A stretch of 64,000 nt of DNA, taken from the NCBI GenBank assembly GCA_965216255.1, contig OZ244148.1:806001-870000 (forward strand), given 5' to 3'. The DNA comes from G965216255 sp965216255. Its GTDB lineage: Bacteria; Bacteroidota; Rhodothermia; Rhodothermales; Bin80. The position numbers and the translations under genes are program-made. This document shows, piece after piece, positions 9,193 to 17,922 of the stretch. The stretch's first letter is position 1. Each line of letters starts with the position of its first letter. Under the pieces are notes generated by a model. The model searched no databases and was not told the origin of the DNA. It saw nothing but the letters and a program-made list of their open reading frames with translations.

Positions 9193-9223
9193 CAAGCCCA
9201 TAACTTGTAATTCCGATTGAAAA
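9193..9223. repeat. IS1595 element right end: inverted repeat plus 8-bp target duplication
   Basis: Bases 9193-9215 (CAAGCCCATAACTTGTAATT and three more) are the inverted copy of 5705-5727. They are followed by ATTGAAAA at 9216-9223, the second copy of the target duplication. Confidence 0.93.
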
Positions 9224-9286
9224 TAATGGCACTTAAGTTGTTTCTGGGGTGGATGGGCGAATTTTTCCAGCCAATCCACGTCCGAG

Positions 9287-10095
9287 ATGGTTACCGATGA
9301 GCAGGTCCTTCTTCTTTTCAAGTTGGTCGTGAAAAAGGATGTACCGATAACAGCGGCAGCGGCCAAGGCTGGCATGTGCCAGGCTACAGCGCGCAAATAT
9401 GTGCGTCTGGGCAAGGTGCCGAGCGATACAAGGAAGCCCCACACATGGCGCACGCGCAAGGATCCGTTCGCGGAGGTGTGGGATGAAGGCAGGGCTTTTC
9501 TGGAAGTCAATCCCGGCCTCGAGGTGAAGGCGCTCTTTGGCGAGTTGCAGCGCCGGCATCCGGGCAGGTTCCAGCAGGGCCAGTTGCGTACGCTGCAGCG
9601 GCGCGTAAAGCAGTGGAAGGCCATAGAGGGAGCTCCCTGGCGATCGGCGATCGCCAGACGAGGTCTACTTCGACCAGGAGTATGCCCCCGGGGAGCGTGC
9701 GCAGTCCGACTTCACGTGCCTCAACGAACTGGAGGTAACGATGCAGGGGGAGCCGTCCCTGCATCTGCTGTATCACTTTGTGCTGGCATTTTCCAATTGG
9801 GAGGCCGGCACGGTCTGCTGGTCGGAGAGCTTCGAGGCACTCTCGGAAGGCCTGCAGCATGCTGTGCAGGTGCGCTCCGGCTGCATCAGACGGACTCGAT
9901 GAGCTGTGCGGTACGCAACCTGAAGCGCAAGAGCGGTGAAGACTTCACCGAACGCTATCAGGCACTGCTGCGCCACTACGGGATGGACTCGCGGCATACG
10001 CAGCCGGCGAGTCCACATGAGAACGGGAAGGTTGAACAGGGGCACCACCGTCTGAAGCGGACCATAAAGAACGAGCTCATCCTTCGTGGCAGCAA
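9287..10095 (+). pseudogene. istA: IS21-family istA transposase, broken by frameshifts and truncated
   Basis: The start (MVTDEQVLLLFKLV, then AAAKAGMCQATARKYVR) is the helix-turn-helix N-terminus of IS21 IstA. After about residue 120 the frame is lost. The catalytic-core region continues in another frame (EVYFDQEYAPGERAQSDF, then FVLAFSNWE), and homology returns to the first frame near 9890 (KSGEDFTERYQALLRHYGM, then PASPHENGKVEQ). Two frameshifts are therefore needed to read it through. The C-terminus and istB are missing. Homology stops near 10095, where a GMC oxidoreductase sequence begins. Confidence 0.85.
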
Positions 10096-10589
10096 CGATT
10101 TCGAGAGTCGGCAGCAAAGTACAGGCCCTCATGCTGAAGGCGGCACGGCCGCATGTGCCCACGCCCGTGCTCGGCGCCATGGCCCGCCGAAGCATGAATT
10201 GGTGGGTAATGTCGGAAGATTTGCCCGACGTGCGCAACCGTGTTACCGTAAATTCGTTCGGACGTATCCGTGTGCACTGGACGCCAAATAACATGGCAAG
10301 CCACCGCCGCCTCGTTGCCGAAGCCAAGAGGATCATGCGGGGTGCCGGCTACGCCTTCGTCTTTACCGAGGCCATGGGTATTGCCACCAACTCGCACCAG
10401 TGCGGCACGCTTTGCTTTGGTACGGATCCTGCGGCGTCCGTGCTTGACCCGTGGTGCCGCGCCCATGACATCCAGAATCTTTTCGTCGCGGATTCGTCGT
10501 TCATGCCGTCCTCAGCCGCCATGAATCCGGCCCTCACTATTGCCGCGCAAAGCCTCCGCGTGGCCGACCACATGACCACCCACCTGTAA
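10096..10589 (+). pseudogene. GMC-family oxidoreductase, C-terminal stump
   Basis: About 160 residues matching the C-terminal domain of GMC flavin oxidoreductases: ARRSMNWWVMSEDLPD, then HQCGTLCFGTDP and FVADSSFMPSSAAMNPALT, which contains the usual substrate-side histidine and asparagine region. The N-terminal FAD-binding domain (GxGxxG) is missing because an IS21 relic abuts it near 10095. A GTG at 10086 could start translation, but the product would lack the flavin-binding half. A signal-peptide protein follows 12 bp after the stop, so these were probably cotranscribed. Confidence 0.85.
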
Positions 10590-10601
10590 CCACATACTGC
10601 C

Positions 10602-11060
10602 ATGCCAAGACGCCTCCCCCTGCTCCTACTCCTGTGCGCCACACCCCTTGCACACGCGCAAACGGACACCGTTACCACCGTGCTGGACGATTTTCATGCG
10701 GCGGCCTCTGAGGCGGACGCGCAGCGCTACTTTGCCCATTTTGCGGAAGGCGCCATATTCCTGGGGACGGACATTACGGAGCGGTGGACGCTGGAGGAAT
10801 TCCGCGCCTACGCGGAAGGGCCTTTTGCGGAGGGGCGCGGCTGGACGTATGTGCCCCGTCAACGGCACGTCTATTATTCGGATGACGGCGCGGCCGCGTG
10901 GTTTGACGAAATCCTGGCCAACGACAACTTTGGTGACACACGCGGCACCGGCGTGCTCGTGCGCGTGGATGGCGCGTGGAAGATTGCGCAGTATCACCTC
11001 ACGCTCCCCGTACCCAACGGCCTGATCTACGACCTCGTGCGCATGATCGGGGAAGAGTAG
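10602..11060 (+). CDS. Secreted SnoaL/NTF2-like (DUF4440-type) protein
   Basis: 152 residues with a clear Sec signal peptide (MPRRLPLLLLLCATPLAHAQ, cut after AHA). The rest has the pattern of SnoaL-like/DUF4440 cone-fold proteins: VLDDFHAAASEADAQRYF, FLGTDITERWTLEEFR, then GVLVRVDGAWKIAQYHLTLPVP. No enzymatic residues can be assigned; members of this family range from small-molecule isomerases to proteins of no known activity. It lies 12 bp downstream of the GMC oxidoreductase stump and its stop is one base from the stop of the convergent aldolase gene. Confidence 0.75.
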   Translation: MPRRLPLLLLLCATPLAHAQTDTVTTVLDDFHAAASEADAQRYFAHFAEGAIFLGTDITERWTLEEFRAYAEGPFAEGRGWTYVPRQRHVYYSDDGAAAWFDEILANDNFGDTRGTGVLVRVDGAWKIAQYHLTLPVPNGLIYDLVRMIGEE

Positions 11061-11061
11061 G

Positions 11062-12114
11062 TCATGCTACGGTCACGGTTGGGCTTAGATATACGTCCTG
11101 TACGGCGTGAAGCAGGGCTACGCCGCGCGCGAGCGGCGCCTGGAACGCCTTGCGTCCCGCGAGCATTCCCATGCCGCCACCCCGCTTGTTGATCACCGCA
11201 GCGGCAACCGCAGCACGGAGGTCATCGCTATCGCTGGCCCCCCCGGAATGCAGTAGTCCGGCCCTGCCTTCGTAGCCCAGTACCACCTGGTATCGCGTTA
11301 GATCAATGGGATGGTCCGTAAGAAGACCGTAGGGGTAGCGTTCATGCAAATTGCCGTAGCGGTCGGCAAGTTTCGCAAAGCCGTGCCGCAATAGCGGCTG
11401 CTTCTGCTTGATGAAATCAGCCTCAAGAGATACCCCCAGGTGATTGGCTTCGGCCGTAAGGTCGGCTGCGAACATCAGCCCCTCCTTTCCCATCGCCGTG
11501 GGATGCAGGTAGGCAAAGAGTATGGTGACCAGGCCCAGCGCGTGTGCCTCGGCAAATGCGCGCGACACCTCCATTAGCTGACGCCGTGCGCCCGGCCCCC
11601 CAAAATAGACCGTGGCAGCCACGCCCGTGCATCCCGTCCGGCTTGCATCCTGGACATTGGCAAACAGAATATTCTTGTATCTCGGGGGATACGCGAACTG
11701 CTCGTCGTGGTTGATCTTGAGGATAAGCGGGATGCGGTGCGCCGCCTTCCGCGCCAGTGCTCCGATCACGCCGAATGTAGTGACGATGCCGCTGCATCCA
11801 CCTTCCAGCGCCAGTTCAACAATGGATGCCGGATCAAAATAGGCCGGGTTGCTTGCGAAGACCATGCCTGCCGTGTGAGCGATGCCATGATCGACCGGCA
11901 GCAGGCTCAAGTACCCCGTGCCGGCGAGGCGGCCGCAGCAGAACAGCCGCCGCGCTGCCGCAAGAACGGCCGGGCTCCTGTCGCCGGCCGCCCAGACCCG
12001 GTCCAGGAAATCCGCGCCTGGGCGGTGCAGGCTTGCGTCCGGCAGCGCCTCGCAGGTGTGGCCCAGGAGGCGCGGTGCCTCCTCACCCAGGATGGACGCT
12101 ATCTGATGCTCCAT
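11062..12114 (-). CDS. Class I fructose-bisphosphate aldolase (DhnA/FbaB type), probable inositol-pathway aldolase
   Basis: 350 residues resembling the archaeal-type class I aldolases: LSLLPVDHGIAHT, IPLILKINHDEQFAYPP, and near the C-terminus VINKRGGGMGMLAGRKAF with the lysine region expected for Schiff-base chemistry. It splits a sugar bisphosphate into two trioses without a metal. In inositol catabolism the last aldol step cleaves 2-deoxy-5-keto-gluconate 6-phosphate (IolJ in Bacillus, a class II enzyme). Placed 3 bp after iolG, this class I enzyme may do that job; this is inference from context. A general glycolytic aldolase is the alternative. Confidence 0.8.
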   Translation of the reverse strand: MEHQIASILGEEAPRLLGHTCEALPDASLHRPGADFLDRVWAAGDRSPAVLAAARRLFCCGRLAGTGYLSLLPVDHGIAHTAGMVFASNPAYFDPASIVELALEGGCSGIVTTFGVIGALARKAAHRIPLILKINHDEQFAYPPRYKNILFANVQDASRTGCTGVAATVYFGGPGARRQLMEVSRAFAEAHALGLVTILFAYLHPTAMGKEGLMFAADLTAEANHLGVSLEADFIKQKQPLLRHGFAKLADRYGNLHERYPYGLLTDHPIDLTRYQVVLGYEGRAGLLHSGGASDSDDLRAAVAAAVINKRGGGMGMLAGRKAFQAPLARGVALLHAVQDVYLSPTVTVA

Positions 12115-12117
12115 GTA

Positions 12118-13137
12118 CTAGGCGCCTTCTACTTCCGGCAGATGGACGGGCAGACCTGTTCGGCAGGACCGGCCCGCGGCAAGGCCCAACACTACCGGCA
12201 CCCGTGCATCTTCGCCGGAGACCGGTGACGGCCCGCCCGCAAGCACGGCGTCGGCAAAGGCGCGCATTTCCGCGACGTAGGCCTCACGGTAGCGTTCGAT
12301 AAAGAAATAGTGTGGCGCGCCCTGGCGCACGCCCATTTCGTCGGCCATCGTTACGGAATCGGCAAAGGCGTTGCCTACCCGTATGCTCCCCTTGCTGCCG
12401 AACACTTCCAGGCGCTGGTCATAGCCGTACGTGGTTCGGCGGCTGTTTTCGATGGTCGCCATGGTGCCGTCCTCGAATTGCAGCATGACCACCGCCGTGT
12501 CCACGTCTCCGGCTTCCCCTATTTCTGGCGACACGCGGACGGCACCAACCGTGTAAACAGTCTTCACCCGGCTACCAAGCAGAAAGTTCACCATATCGAA
12601 ATCATGGATCGCCAGGTCCAGGAATAGGCCGCCCGAAGACCGGATAAACGCGATGGGGGGCGGCGCGGGGTCCCGGCTAATGATATGCAGCGAATGCGGC
12701 GCGCCGATCTCTCCGTTCGTAATGGCCTCGCGGACGCGCTGAAAGCTTGGGTCAAACCGGCGATTGAAACCCACCTGCAGGAGAACTCCCGACGCCTTTA
12801 CCGCCTCCAGCGCACGATCAATGCGGGCCAGCGTCAGATCAATCGGCTTCTCGCAAAAGATATGCTTGCCGGCTGCTGCGGCAGCCTCGATGATTTCGGT
12901 ATGCGTGGTGCTCGACGTGCAGATGGCGACCGCGTCAACATCGGAGCGATCCAGTATTTCCTCGTAGGTAGCAGCGCAGCCAACGAGCCCGCAGGCTTCT
13001 GCGCAGGCCGCGGCTGCAGAAGGGTTCAGGTCCGTTACGGCCGCCAGCCGGGCCTTCGGTACGCGATACGTGATGTGCTCCGCGTGCATGCGGCCAATAC
13101 GCCCCGTACCGATGACTCCGATATTCAGCCTTTGCAT
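12118..13137 (-). CDS. iolG: Inositol 2-dehydrogenase (Gfo/Idh/MocA family)
   Basis: The N-terminal Rossmann fold has IGVIGTGRIGRMHAEH. The family signature CEKPIDL is present, as is the catalytic AIHDFDMVNFLLG near residue 180. The length (339 residues from the ATG at 13137) is normal. A TTG at 13146 in the same frame is possible but the ATG is preferred. The enzyme oxidises myo-inositol to scyllo-inosose with NAD+. The iolG name rests on neighbours (an iolE-like gene upstream, an aldolase 3 bp downstream, iolC and iolD elsewhere in the window); other Gfo/Idh/MocA sugar dehydrogenases look similar. Confidence 0.8.
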   Translation of the reverse strand: MQRLNIGVIGTGRIGRMHAEHITYRVPKARLAAVTDLNPSAAAACAEACGLVGCAATYEEILDRSDVDAVAICTSSTTHTEIIEAAAAAGKHIFCEKPIDLTLARIDRALEAVKASGVLLQVGFNRRFDPSFQRVREAITNGEIGAPHSLHIISRDPAPPPIAFIRSSGGLFLDLAIHDFDMVNFLLGSRVKTVYTVGAVRVSPEIGEAGDVDTAVVMLQFEDGTMATIENSRRTTYGYDQRLEVFGSKGSIRVGNAFADSVTMADEMGVRQGAPHYFFIERYREAYVAEMRAFADAVLAGGPSPVSGEDARVPVVLGLAAGRSCRTGLPVHLPEVEGA

Positions 13138-13181
13138 GATACTCAATCGTTTTCTTTGCGTGGCGTCTTAGCAGGCAGTTG

Positions 13182-14096
13182 TCAAAGCCCCAGCGTGCGA
13201 AGATACGCCCGGTTGCGCGCGGCGCCCTCTCGAGGACTTCCCATTCCCGGGAGCACGTCCTGCTCGACTACAATCCAGCCGTCGTAGCGGCGCGACCTCA
13301 GAAGCTGCACCACGCCGGGAAAGTCCACGCTGCCCTGACCGAGTTCACAGAAGAGGCCATTGCCTACAGCCGTAAAATAATCCCACCCCGCACGGCGAGC
13401 TTCGTCCGCGATGCCCGGATGGCAGTCCTTGAAATGCACATAGCCAATGCGGTCAAAATGGTATTCCATGGCATTGGTCACGGAGACGCCGCCACCCGAG
13501 CCGTAGGCATAGTGGCCGGTATCAAAAACCAGCCCGACCAGGTCGGGATCAGTTAAGGATAGAAAGCGGGATATCTCTTCCGGCGTCTCCACAAACCCCG
13601 CACAATGGTGGTGAAACACGGTGGCCAGGCCCGTCTCTTGCCGCACTGCGGCCGCAATGGCATGGGCACTGGCGGCGACGTCGTCCCACTGCTGTGCAGA
13701 AAGACCCATCTTGGGCGTTATGCGCCCGGCCTGCCGTGTTCTAAGCGGGTCCGCTCCATTTTCGTCCGCGAGGACGAGCACGGGCGGGTCGCTCCCGTCA
13801 CCCGTCTGGGCAAGGAGCCGCGATGTCATGAGCGCCCTTTTCAGTCCCTCCTCCCGGGCCTGCGTGCGGCTTAGCGCCACCGGCAGGAATGCGCCGCGCA
13901 TGGACAGCCTGCGCCCATGGAGCTCGGCGCGCAGGACATCGGGATCTGTCGGCATATAGCCCCAGTCACCGAGCTCCGTGCCCGTATAGCCCGTCTCGGC
14001 GAGCTCGTCCAGCATCTGCCGGTAGCCTATCTGCTCTCCGGCAAGGCCCCTGAATTCGAGTGTGCCCCACGAGCACGGCGCATTGGCAATCCGCAT
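13182..14096 (-). CDS. IolE-like inosose dehydratase / sugar-phosphate isomerase-epimerase
   Basis: 304 residues of the AP-endonuclease-2-like TIM barrel. The start MRIANAPCSWGTLEF is typical of IolE (myo-inosose-2 dehydratase). Metal-binding positions expected in the barrel are visible: VFHHHCAGFVET, LVFDTGHYAYG, IGYVHFKDCHPG and the C-terminal WIVVEQD glutamate. IolE removes water from scyllo-inosose to give the dione used by IolD. IolI-type inosose isomerases share the fold, so the exact reaction is uncertain. It sits 6 bp downstream of the BNR-repeat gene and upstream of iolG on the same strand. Confidence 0.75.
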   Translation of the reverse strand: MRIANAPCSWGTLEFRGLAGEQIGYRQMLDELAETGYTGTELGDWGYMPTDPDVLRAELHGRRLSMRGAFLPVALSRTQAREEGLKRALMTSRLLAQTGDGSDPPVLVLADENGADPLRTRQAGRITPKMGLSAQQWDDVAASAHAIAAAVRQETGLATVFHHHCAGFVETPEEISRFLSLTDPDLVGLVFDTGHYAYGSGGGVSVTNAMEYHFDRIGYVHFKDCHPGIADEARRAGWDYFTAVGNGLFCELGQGSVDFPGVVQLLRSRRYDGWIVVEQDVLPGMGSPREGAARNRAYLRTLGL

Positions 14097-14102
14097 AGGT
14101 AG

Positions 14103-17100
14103 CTAGCGGGCTTGGGTCAGTGCTTCCACGCGGCGCGAAAGATCTTCCAACTTGGCCAGGTATCCATCCAATTCGCGTCGCAGCTCCACGAGGCGGGCAT
14201 GGGCGTCCGCCCCAGGTCTTTGATCCGCCCGGGTCGTAAATCCGTACAGGTAGTCGAGTTGGTCTATCAGCATGGGCGGAGGATAGCTGTCCTCCTCGTT
14301 GGTCACGAATGCATCCTGTAATGCCGCGAGCGCAGCGTCGACTTCGGCCGCGCTCGCGTCAGCATCGGTAGCGGCCTCGAGAGTGCTGCGCAGGGAGTCC
14401 ACATGGCTGGCCGCACCGACGGCCTCGGAGATCGCGCCCAGCGCCTCAAGGTTGAAGGCGAGCTGCGCGGCCACATCTTCCTGCGTGACGCCGGCTGCGG
14501 CAACCCGGGGATCCATATGCAGGTGAAGGTCCCGCGTCGCCGCCCACTCCCCGGCAATAAGCTGCACGCGATAGGTGCCGGGCAGGGCCACCGGGCCGCG
14601 CCTTTCTTCGGATGGCTCTGGAGCCCCGTGTCGCAGGTCCCAAATGAGCCGGTGCATTCCGGCCTCCTTTCGCAGGGTAGACCCGTAGGAAAACCTCCCA
14701 ATCGGCCCTCGCATACCCTGCGCCTCCGCGTCGCCTCTTTCCGTAGCCGCCGCGCTGAAAGATCGCACGATACTACCTTTGCTGTCGGTTATAACCAGCT
14801 CCAGGGGGCCAGGCTCATCCGCTGCAAGAAAATAGTCGATGATGGCCCCAGGCGGCAGGTACTGCGGCGGCGCCGCAGTACTTTGCCCCGCGCTGTACCT
14901 CATGCGGTACGCCTCCCGTACGGGATAGAGATGGCGCTCTCGTGATGCCACTTCGGGCGTGAGCCCGTGCAGCGGCGTCACGTTGTCCAGAATCCAGAAG
15001 GAGCGTCCCATCGTGGAAAGCACAAGGTCCTGCCGGTGAATTTTGATATCCGTGACCGGCGTAACAGGTAGGTTCTGCTGAAAGGGCTGCCAGCGGGCGC
15101 CATCATCGAACGAGACGAAGAGCCCGAACTCGGTTCCGGCATAGAGCAGTCCCTCCCTGTCCGGATCTTCGCGGACAACGCGGGTGGGGCTGCCAGCAGG
15201 AATGCCTTCGGTGATACGCGTCCAGGTGCTGCCGTAGTCCGTCGTACGGTAGATATACGGGCTGAAATCTCCCAGCAGGTACCGGTAGGCCGCCACGTAG
15301 GCCTTTCCCGGCGCGTGCGGCGAAGGGTCGATGGACTGAATGCGCCCCTCGGGCGGCATGTCGGGCGGCGTGACTTTCTCCCACGTCTGTCCTCCGTTGC
15401 GCGTCACGTGTACCGGACCGTCGTTGGCCCCGGTCCAGATCACACCCTCCTCCAGGGGCGAGGCTTCAATTACGTACAGGGTGCTGTAATGCTCTTCGCC
15501 CGTGATATCCCGCGTAATGGGTCCGCCGGATACCACCTGCCGCTCCGGGCGGTTGGCTGTCAGGTCACTGCTAATCACCTCCCAGGTCCTGCCTTCATCG
15601 GTGGTCCGGTGCACGTACTGAGATCCATGGTAGATGACGCCGCTGTCGAGCGGCGAGATCTCTATCGGAACTACGCGCTGGAAGCGGTACGGCAGATCTG
15701 CCGGATTTACGCCGTAGAGGTACACGCCTCCCACGTAATAATGCTGCTCCTGCCCTGTTGCGCGGTCGTACTTGCGGAAGGTCCCCTTGCAGTTGCTGTA
15801 TACAATATTCGGGTCTATTGGATGCGGTACCGCCGGACCGGTCTCGCAGCCGCCAATGGCCTCCCAGTATGCCTTCGGACCACCGGGCCGGGTATCCGGC
15901 GGCAGGCTGGGAACGGCAATCGTCGAGTTATCCTGCTGCCCCGCATAGACCCAGTACGGAAAGCGGTTGTCTACGTGTATCTGGTAGAGCTCTGCCGTTG
16001 GCTGGTTGTGCTGCGTAGTCCAGGTACGGCCCCCGTCCAGCGTCACGTTGGCGCCGCCGTCGTTGGACTGCACCATGATATGTGGATTGTCTGGATTGAT
16101 CCAGAGATCATGGTTGTCACCGTGCGGCGTGGGCACCCTTGTAAAGTCCTTCCCGCCATTGCGCGACACATGGAGCTCCAGGTTGTTTACCCACACGACT
16201 CCTGCGTCCGTCGGGTCCGCGACCACGTTGGTATAGTAGAAAGGCCGGGTCATGAGGTAGCGGGCATCGTTTACGAGATGCCAGGACGCGCCCCGGTCGT
16301 TGGACCGGTAAAGCCCCTCTTCCTCCGGCTTCGCCTCCACGAGCGCGTACACACGGCTGGGGTCTGCGGCCGAGACGGCCAGGTCAATCTTCCCAATCAG
16401 CCCCGGAGGCAGACCCATTTCCACCTTGGTCCAGGTAGCTCCGCCGTCCCGGGAAACGTATATGCCGTCTTCGGCACCATCTCCGCTGATGATGGTCCAC
16501 GGTTTGCGCTCCGCGCGCCAGAGCGCCGCATAGACTTCGTCGGGGTTCGCGGGATTCAGTTCGATGTCCACAGCTCCCGTCCGGTGCGAAACGAACAGGA
16601 TGTGATCCCACGTCTTGCCGCCATCCAGCGTCTTGAATACGCCCCGCTCCGGATTGGGACCAAAGGGATTGCCAAGCGCGGCCGCATATGCCACATCGGG
16701 ATTCGTTGGATGAATGACCACCGCCCCAATCTGTCCGGTATCACGCAGCCCAACGAAAGTCCAATGCTCGCCTCCATCCGTTGATTTGTACACTCCCCGT
16801 CCGATGATGACATTGCTGCGAATGCCATCCGAGCCCGTCCCCACATAGATAGTATTGGGGTCGCTATCGGCCACATCAATGGACCCAATGGATGCTGTCT
16901 CAAAGTACCCGTCCGAAATATTCCGCCACGACATGCCATAGTCCGTGCTCTTCCAGACTCCCCCGCCGGTGGCGCCCATATAGAACGTATGCGGCTGCGC
17001 CCGGTGGCCCGCAACCGTCGTAGCCCGTCCGCCTCGGGCGGGCCCGATCATCCTGAATTCCAGCCCCCGAAACAAAGCCGGATCGATGCCTGTGCGCTCT

Positions 17101-17156
17101 TGGGCGCCAGCATCTGCAACAAGAAGCAGAAAGGCCAAAGCGATAAGACGGGACAT
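14103..17156 (-). CDS. Secreted BNR/sortilin-like (VPS10-type) beta-propeller protein
   Basis: A 1,017-residue exported protein. The signal peptide is MSRLIALAFLLLVADAGAQE. The body holds many Asp-box/BNR repeats: GVWKSTDYGMSWRN, GVYKSTDGGEHWTF, GVFKTLDGGKTWDH, GIYVSRDGGATWTK and others, forming one or two large propellers up to about residue 700. The last 300 residues are a different module, partly helical, with a beta-sandwich-like stretch. Proteins of this build are usually annotated as glycosyl hydrolases, but no catalytic acid pair is evident and the substrate is unknown. It is the first gene of the minus-strand operon with iolE-like, iolG and the aldolase, 6 bp before the iolE-like gene. 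Confidence 0.85.
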   Translation of the reverse strand: MSRLIALAFLLLVADAGAQERTGIDPALFRGLEFRMIGPARGGRATTVAGHRAQPHTFYMGATGGGVWKSTDYGMSWRNISDGYFETASIGSIDVADSDPNTIYVGTGSDGIRSNVIIGRGVYKSTDGGEHWTFVGLRDTGQIGAVVIHPTNPDVAYAAALGNPFGPNPERGVFKTLDGGKTWDHILFVSHRTGAVDIELNPANPDEVYAALWRAERKPWTIISGDGAEDGIYVSRDGGATWTKVEMGLPPGLIGKIDLAVSAADPSRVYALVEAKPEEEGLYRSNDRGASWHLVNDARYLMTRPFYYTNVVADPTDAGVVWVNNLELHVSRNGGKDFTRVPTPHGDNHDLWINPDNPHIMVQSNDGGANVTLDGGRTWTTQHNQPTAELYQIHVDNRFPYWVYAGQQDNSTIAVPSLPPDTRPGGPKAYWEAIGGCETGPAVPHPIDPNIVYSNCKGTFRKYDRATGQEQHYYVGGVYLYGVNPADLPYRFQRVVPIEISPLDSGVIYHGSQYVHRTTDEGRTWEVISSDLTANRPERQVVSGGPITRDITGEEHYSTLYVIEASPLEEGVIWTGANDGPVHVTRNGGQTWEKVTPPDMPPEGRIQSIDPSPHAPGKAYVAAYRYLLGDFSPYIYRTTDYGSTWTRITEGIPAGSPTRVVREDPDREGLLYAGTEFGLFVSFDDGARWQPFQQNLPVTPVTDIKIHRQDLVLSTMGRSFWILDNVTPLHGLTPEVASRERHLYPVREAYRMRYSAGQSTAAPPQYLPPGAIIDYFLAADEPGPLELVITDSKGSIVRSFSAAATERGDAEAQGMRGPIGRFSYGSTLRKEAGMHRLIWDLRHGAPEPSEERRGPVALPGTYRVQLIAGEWAATRDLHLHMDPRVAAAGVTQEDVAAQLAFNLEALGAISEAVGAASHVDSLRSTLEAATDADASAAEVDAALAALQDAFVTNEEDSYPPPMLIDQLDYLYGFTTRADQRPGADAHARLVELRRELDGYLAKLEDLSRRVEALTQAR

Positions 17157-17922
17157 GGCAGGTGTCGATGGCGAACGATGCCCTAAGTTAACCGTATTCG
17201 GATTCTTTTGGGCATTTCGCGCCCGGATCCAGAAAATTGCGACTGCCTGTTCCCGGCTGCAGGTCTGATGGACTGGAACCCATGTACGCAGTGTGCCTTG
17301 CGATTGCCTGTGGTTTCATCCGGGCGACGCCGGCACATCAGCCGACCGGCTCTGCTACGGATCTACACCAAAGACCGGGAGCTGGCTACACAGCAAGCCA
17401 TTAGCTACGGCTACAATCCTGCATCATGCCAGAACTTGCCTCCCCACCGAGGCAAAGGGCCGCGGTCTCGTTTGGTCTTCCCTTGCCTGACGCCGAGGCA
17501 AGAGCCCTCCCCTCGCCAGCCCAGTACGGAAGCAAATATCCCGCATTGGCAGGAATCCATGCGCCCTGCACCGGGCCCAGTCGCCACGTGCTATAGAAAA
17601 TTATCGGCATGTCAACGCAAATTTCGATAGTCCAATTCGTCGTCGCACACGTCTCCGCGTGAGCAGGATATGCATTTACTGAACGAATCCCTAAAAATTG
17701 GTGGGCGGTGGATGCTGCCACGCTGGGAGGCGCCCTTGACTAACAGCCTATTGTCTGGCCGCAGAACCGGGGCATAACGATCCGGCACTAATCACGCTGC
17801 GGATGCTCCAGCGCCGCATCCGCGCGTGGCGCCAACGGAACGATTTGCCGCAAAGAGCACCCATAGCGCAGAATTATCCTTATGCCCTCCAGACAATGTC
17901 GCAGACCCAGTGGCGCGATCTA
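17157..17922. other. Intergenic region, no gene seen
   Basis: 766 bp between two divergently oriented blocks. Short frames exist on both strands but none has recognisable motifs or a good start. It must contain the promoter of the BNR/iol operon; I could not pick out convincing -35/-10 boxes. It is also the boundary where metabolic genes give way to the accessory region. Confidence 0.5.

Larger units (their letters stand above)
5705..9215 (+). mobile_element. Complete IS1595-family element with passenger methyltransferase-nuclease and trypsin-like protease
   Basis: A 3,511-bp element bounded by 23-bp inverted repeats (one mismatch) and an exact 8-bp direct repeat, ATTGAAAA. It carries three genes on one strand: transposase, a methyltransferase-nuclease fusion that overlaps the transposase stop by 4 bp, and a trypsin-like protease 20 bp later. 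The intact target duplication and open frames suggest a recent insertion. It landed at the junction between an IS1380 relic and the left flank of an IS21 relic. IS1595-family members with passenger genes are known; this particular cargo pair is not one I recognise. Confidence 0.92.

Noticed and set aside
15315..16784. A 489-codon plus-strand open frame opposite the BNR-repeat gene
   Set aside because: It is the antisense of a clear Asp-box repeat protein in GC-rich DNA; its own translation shows no domain.
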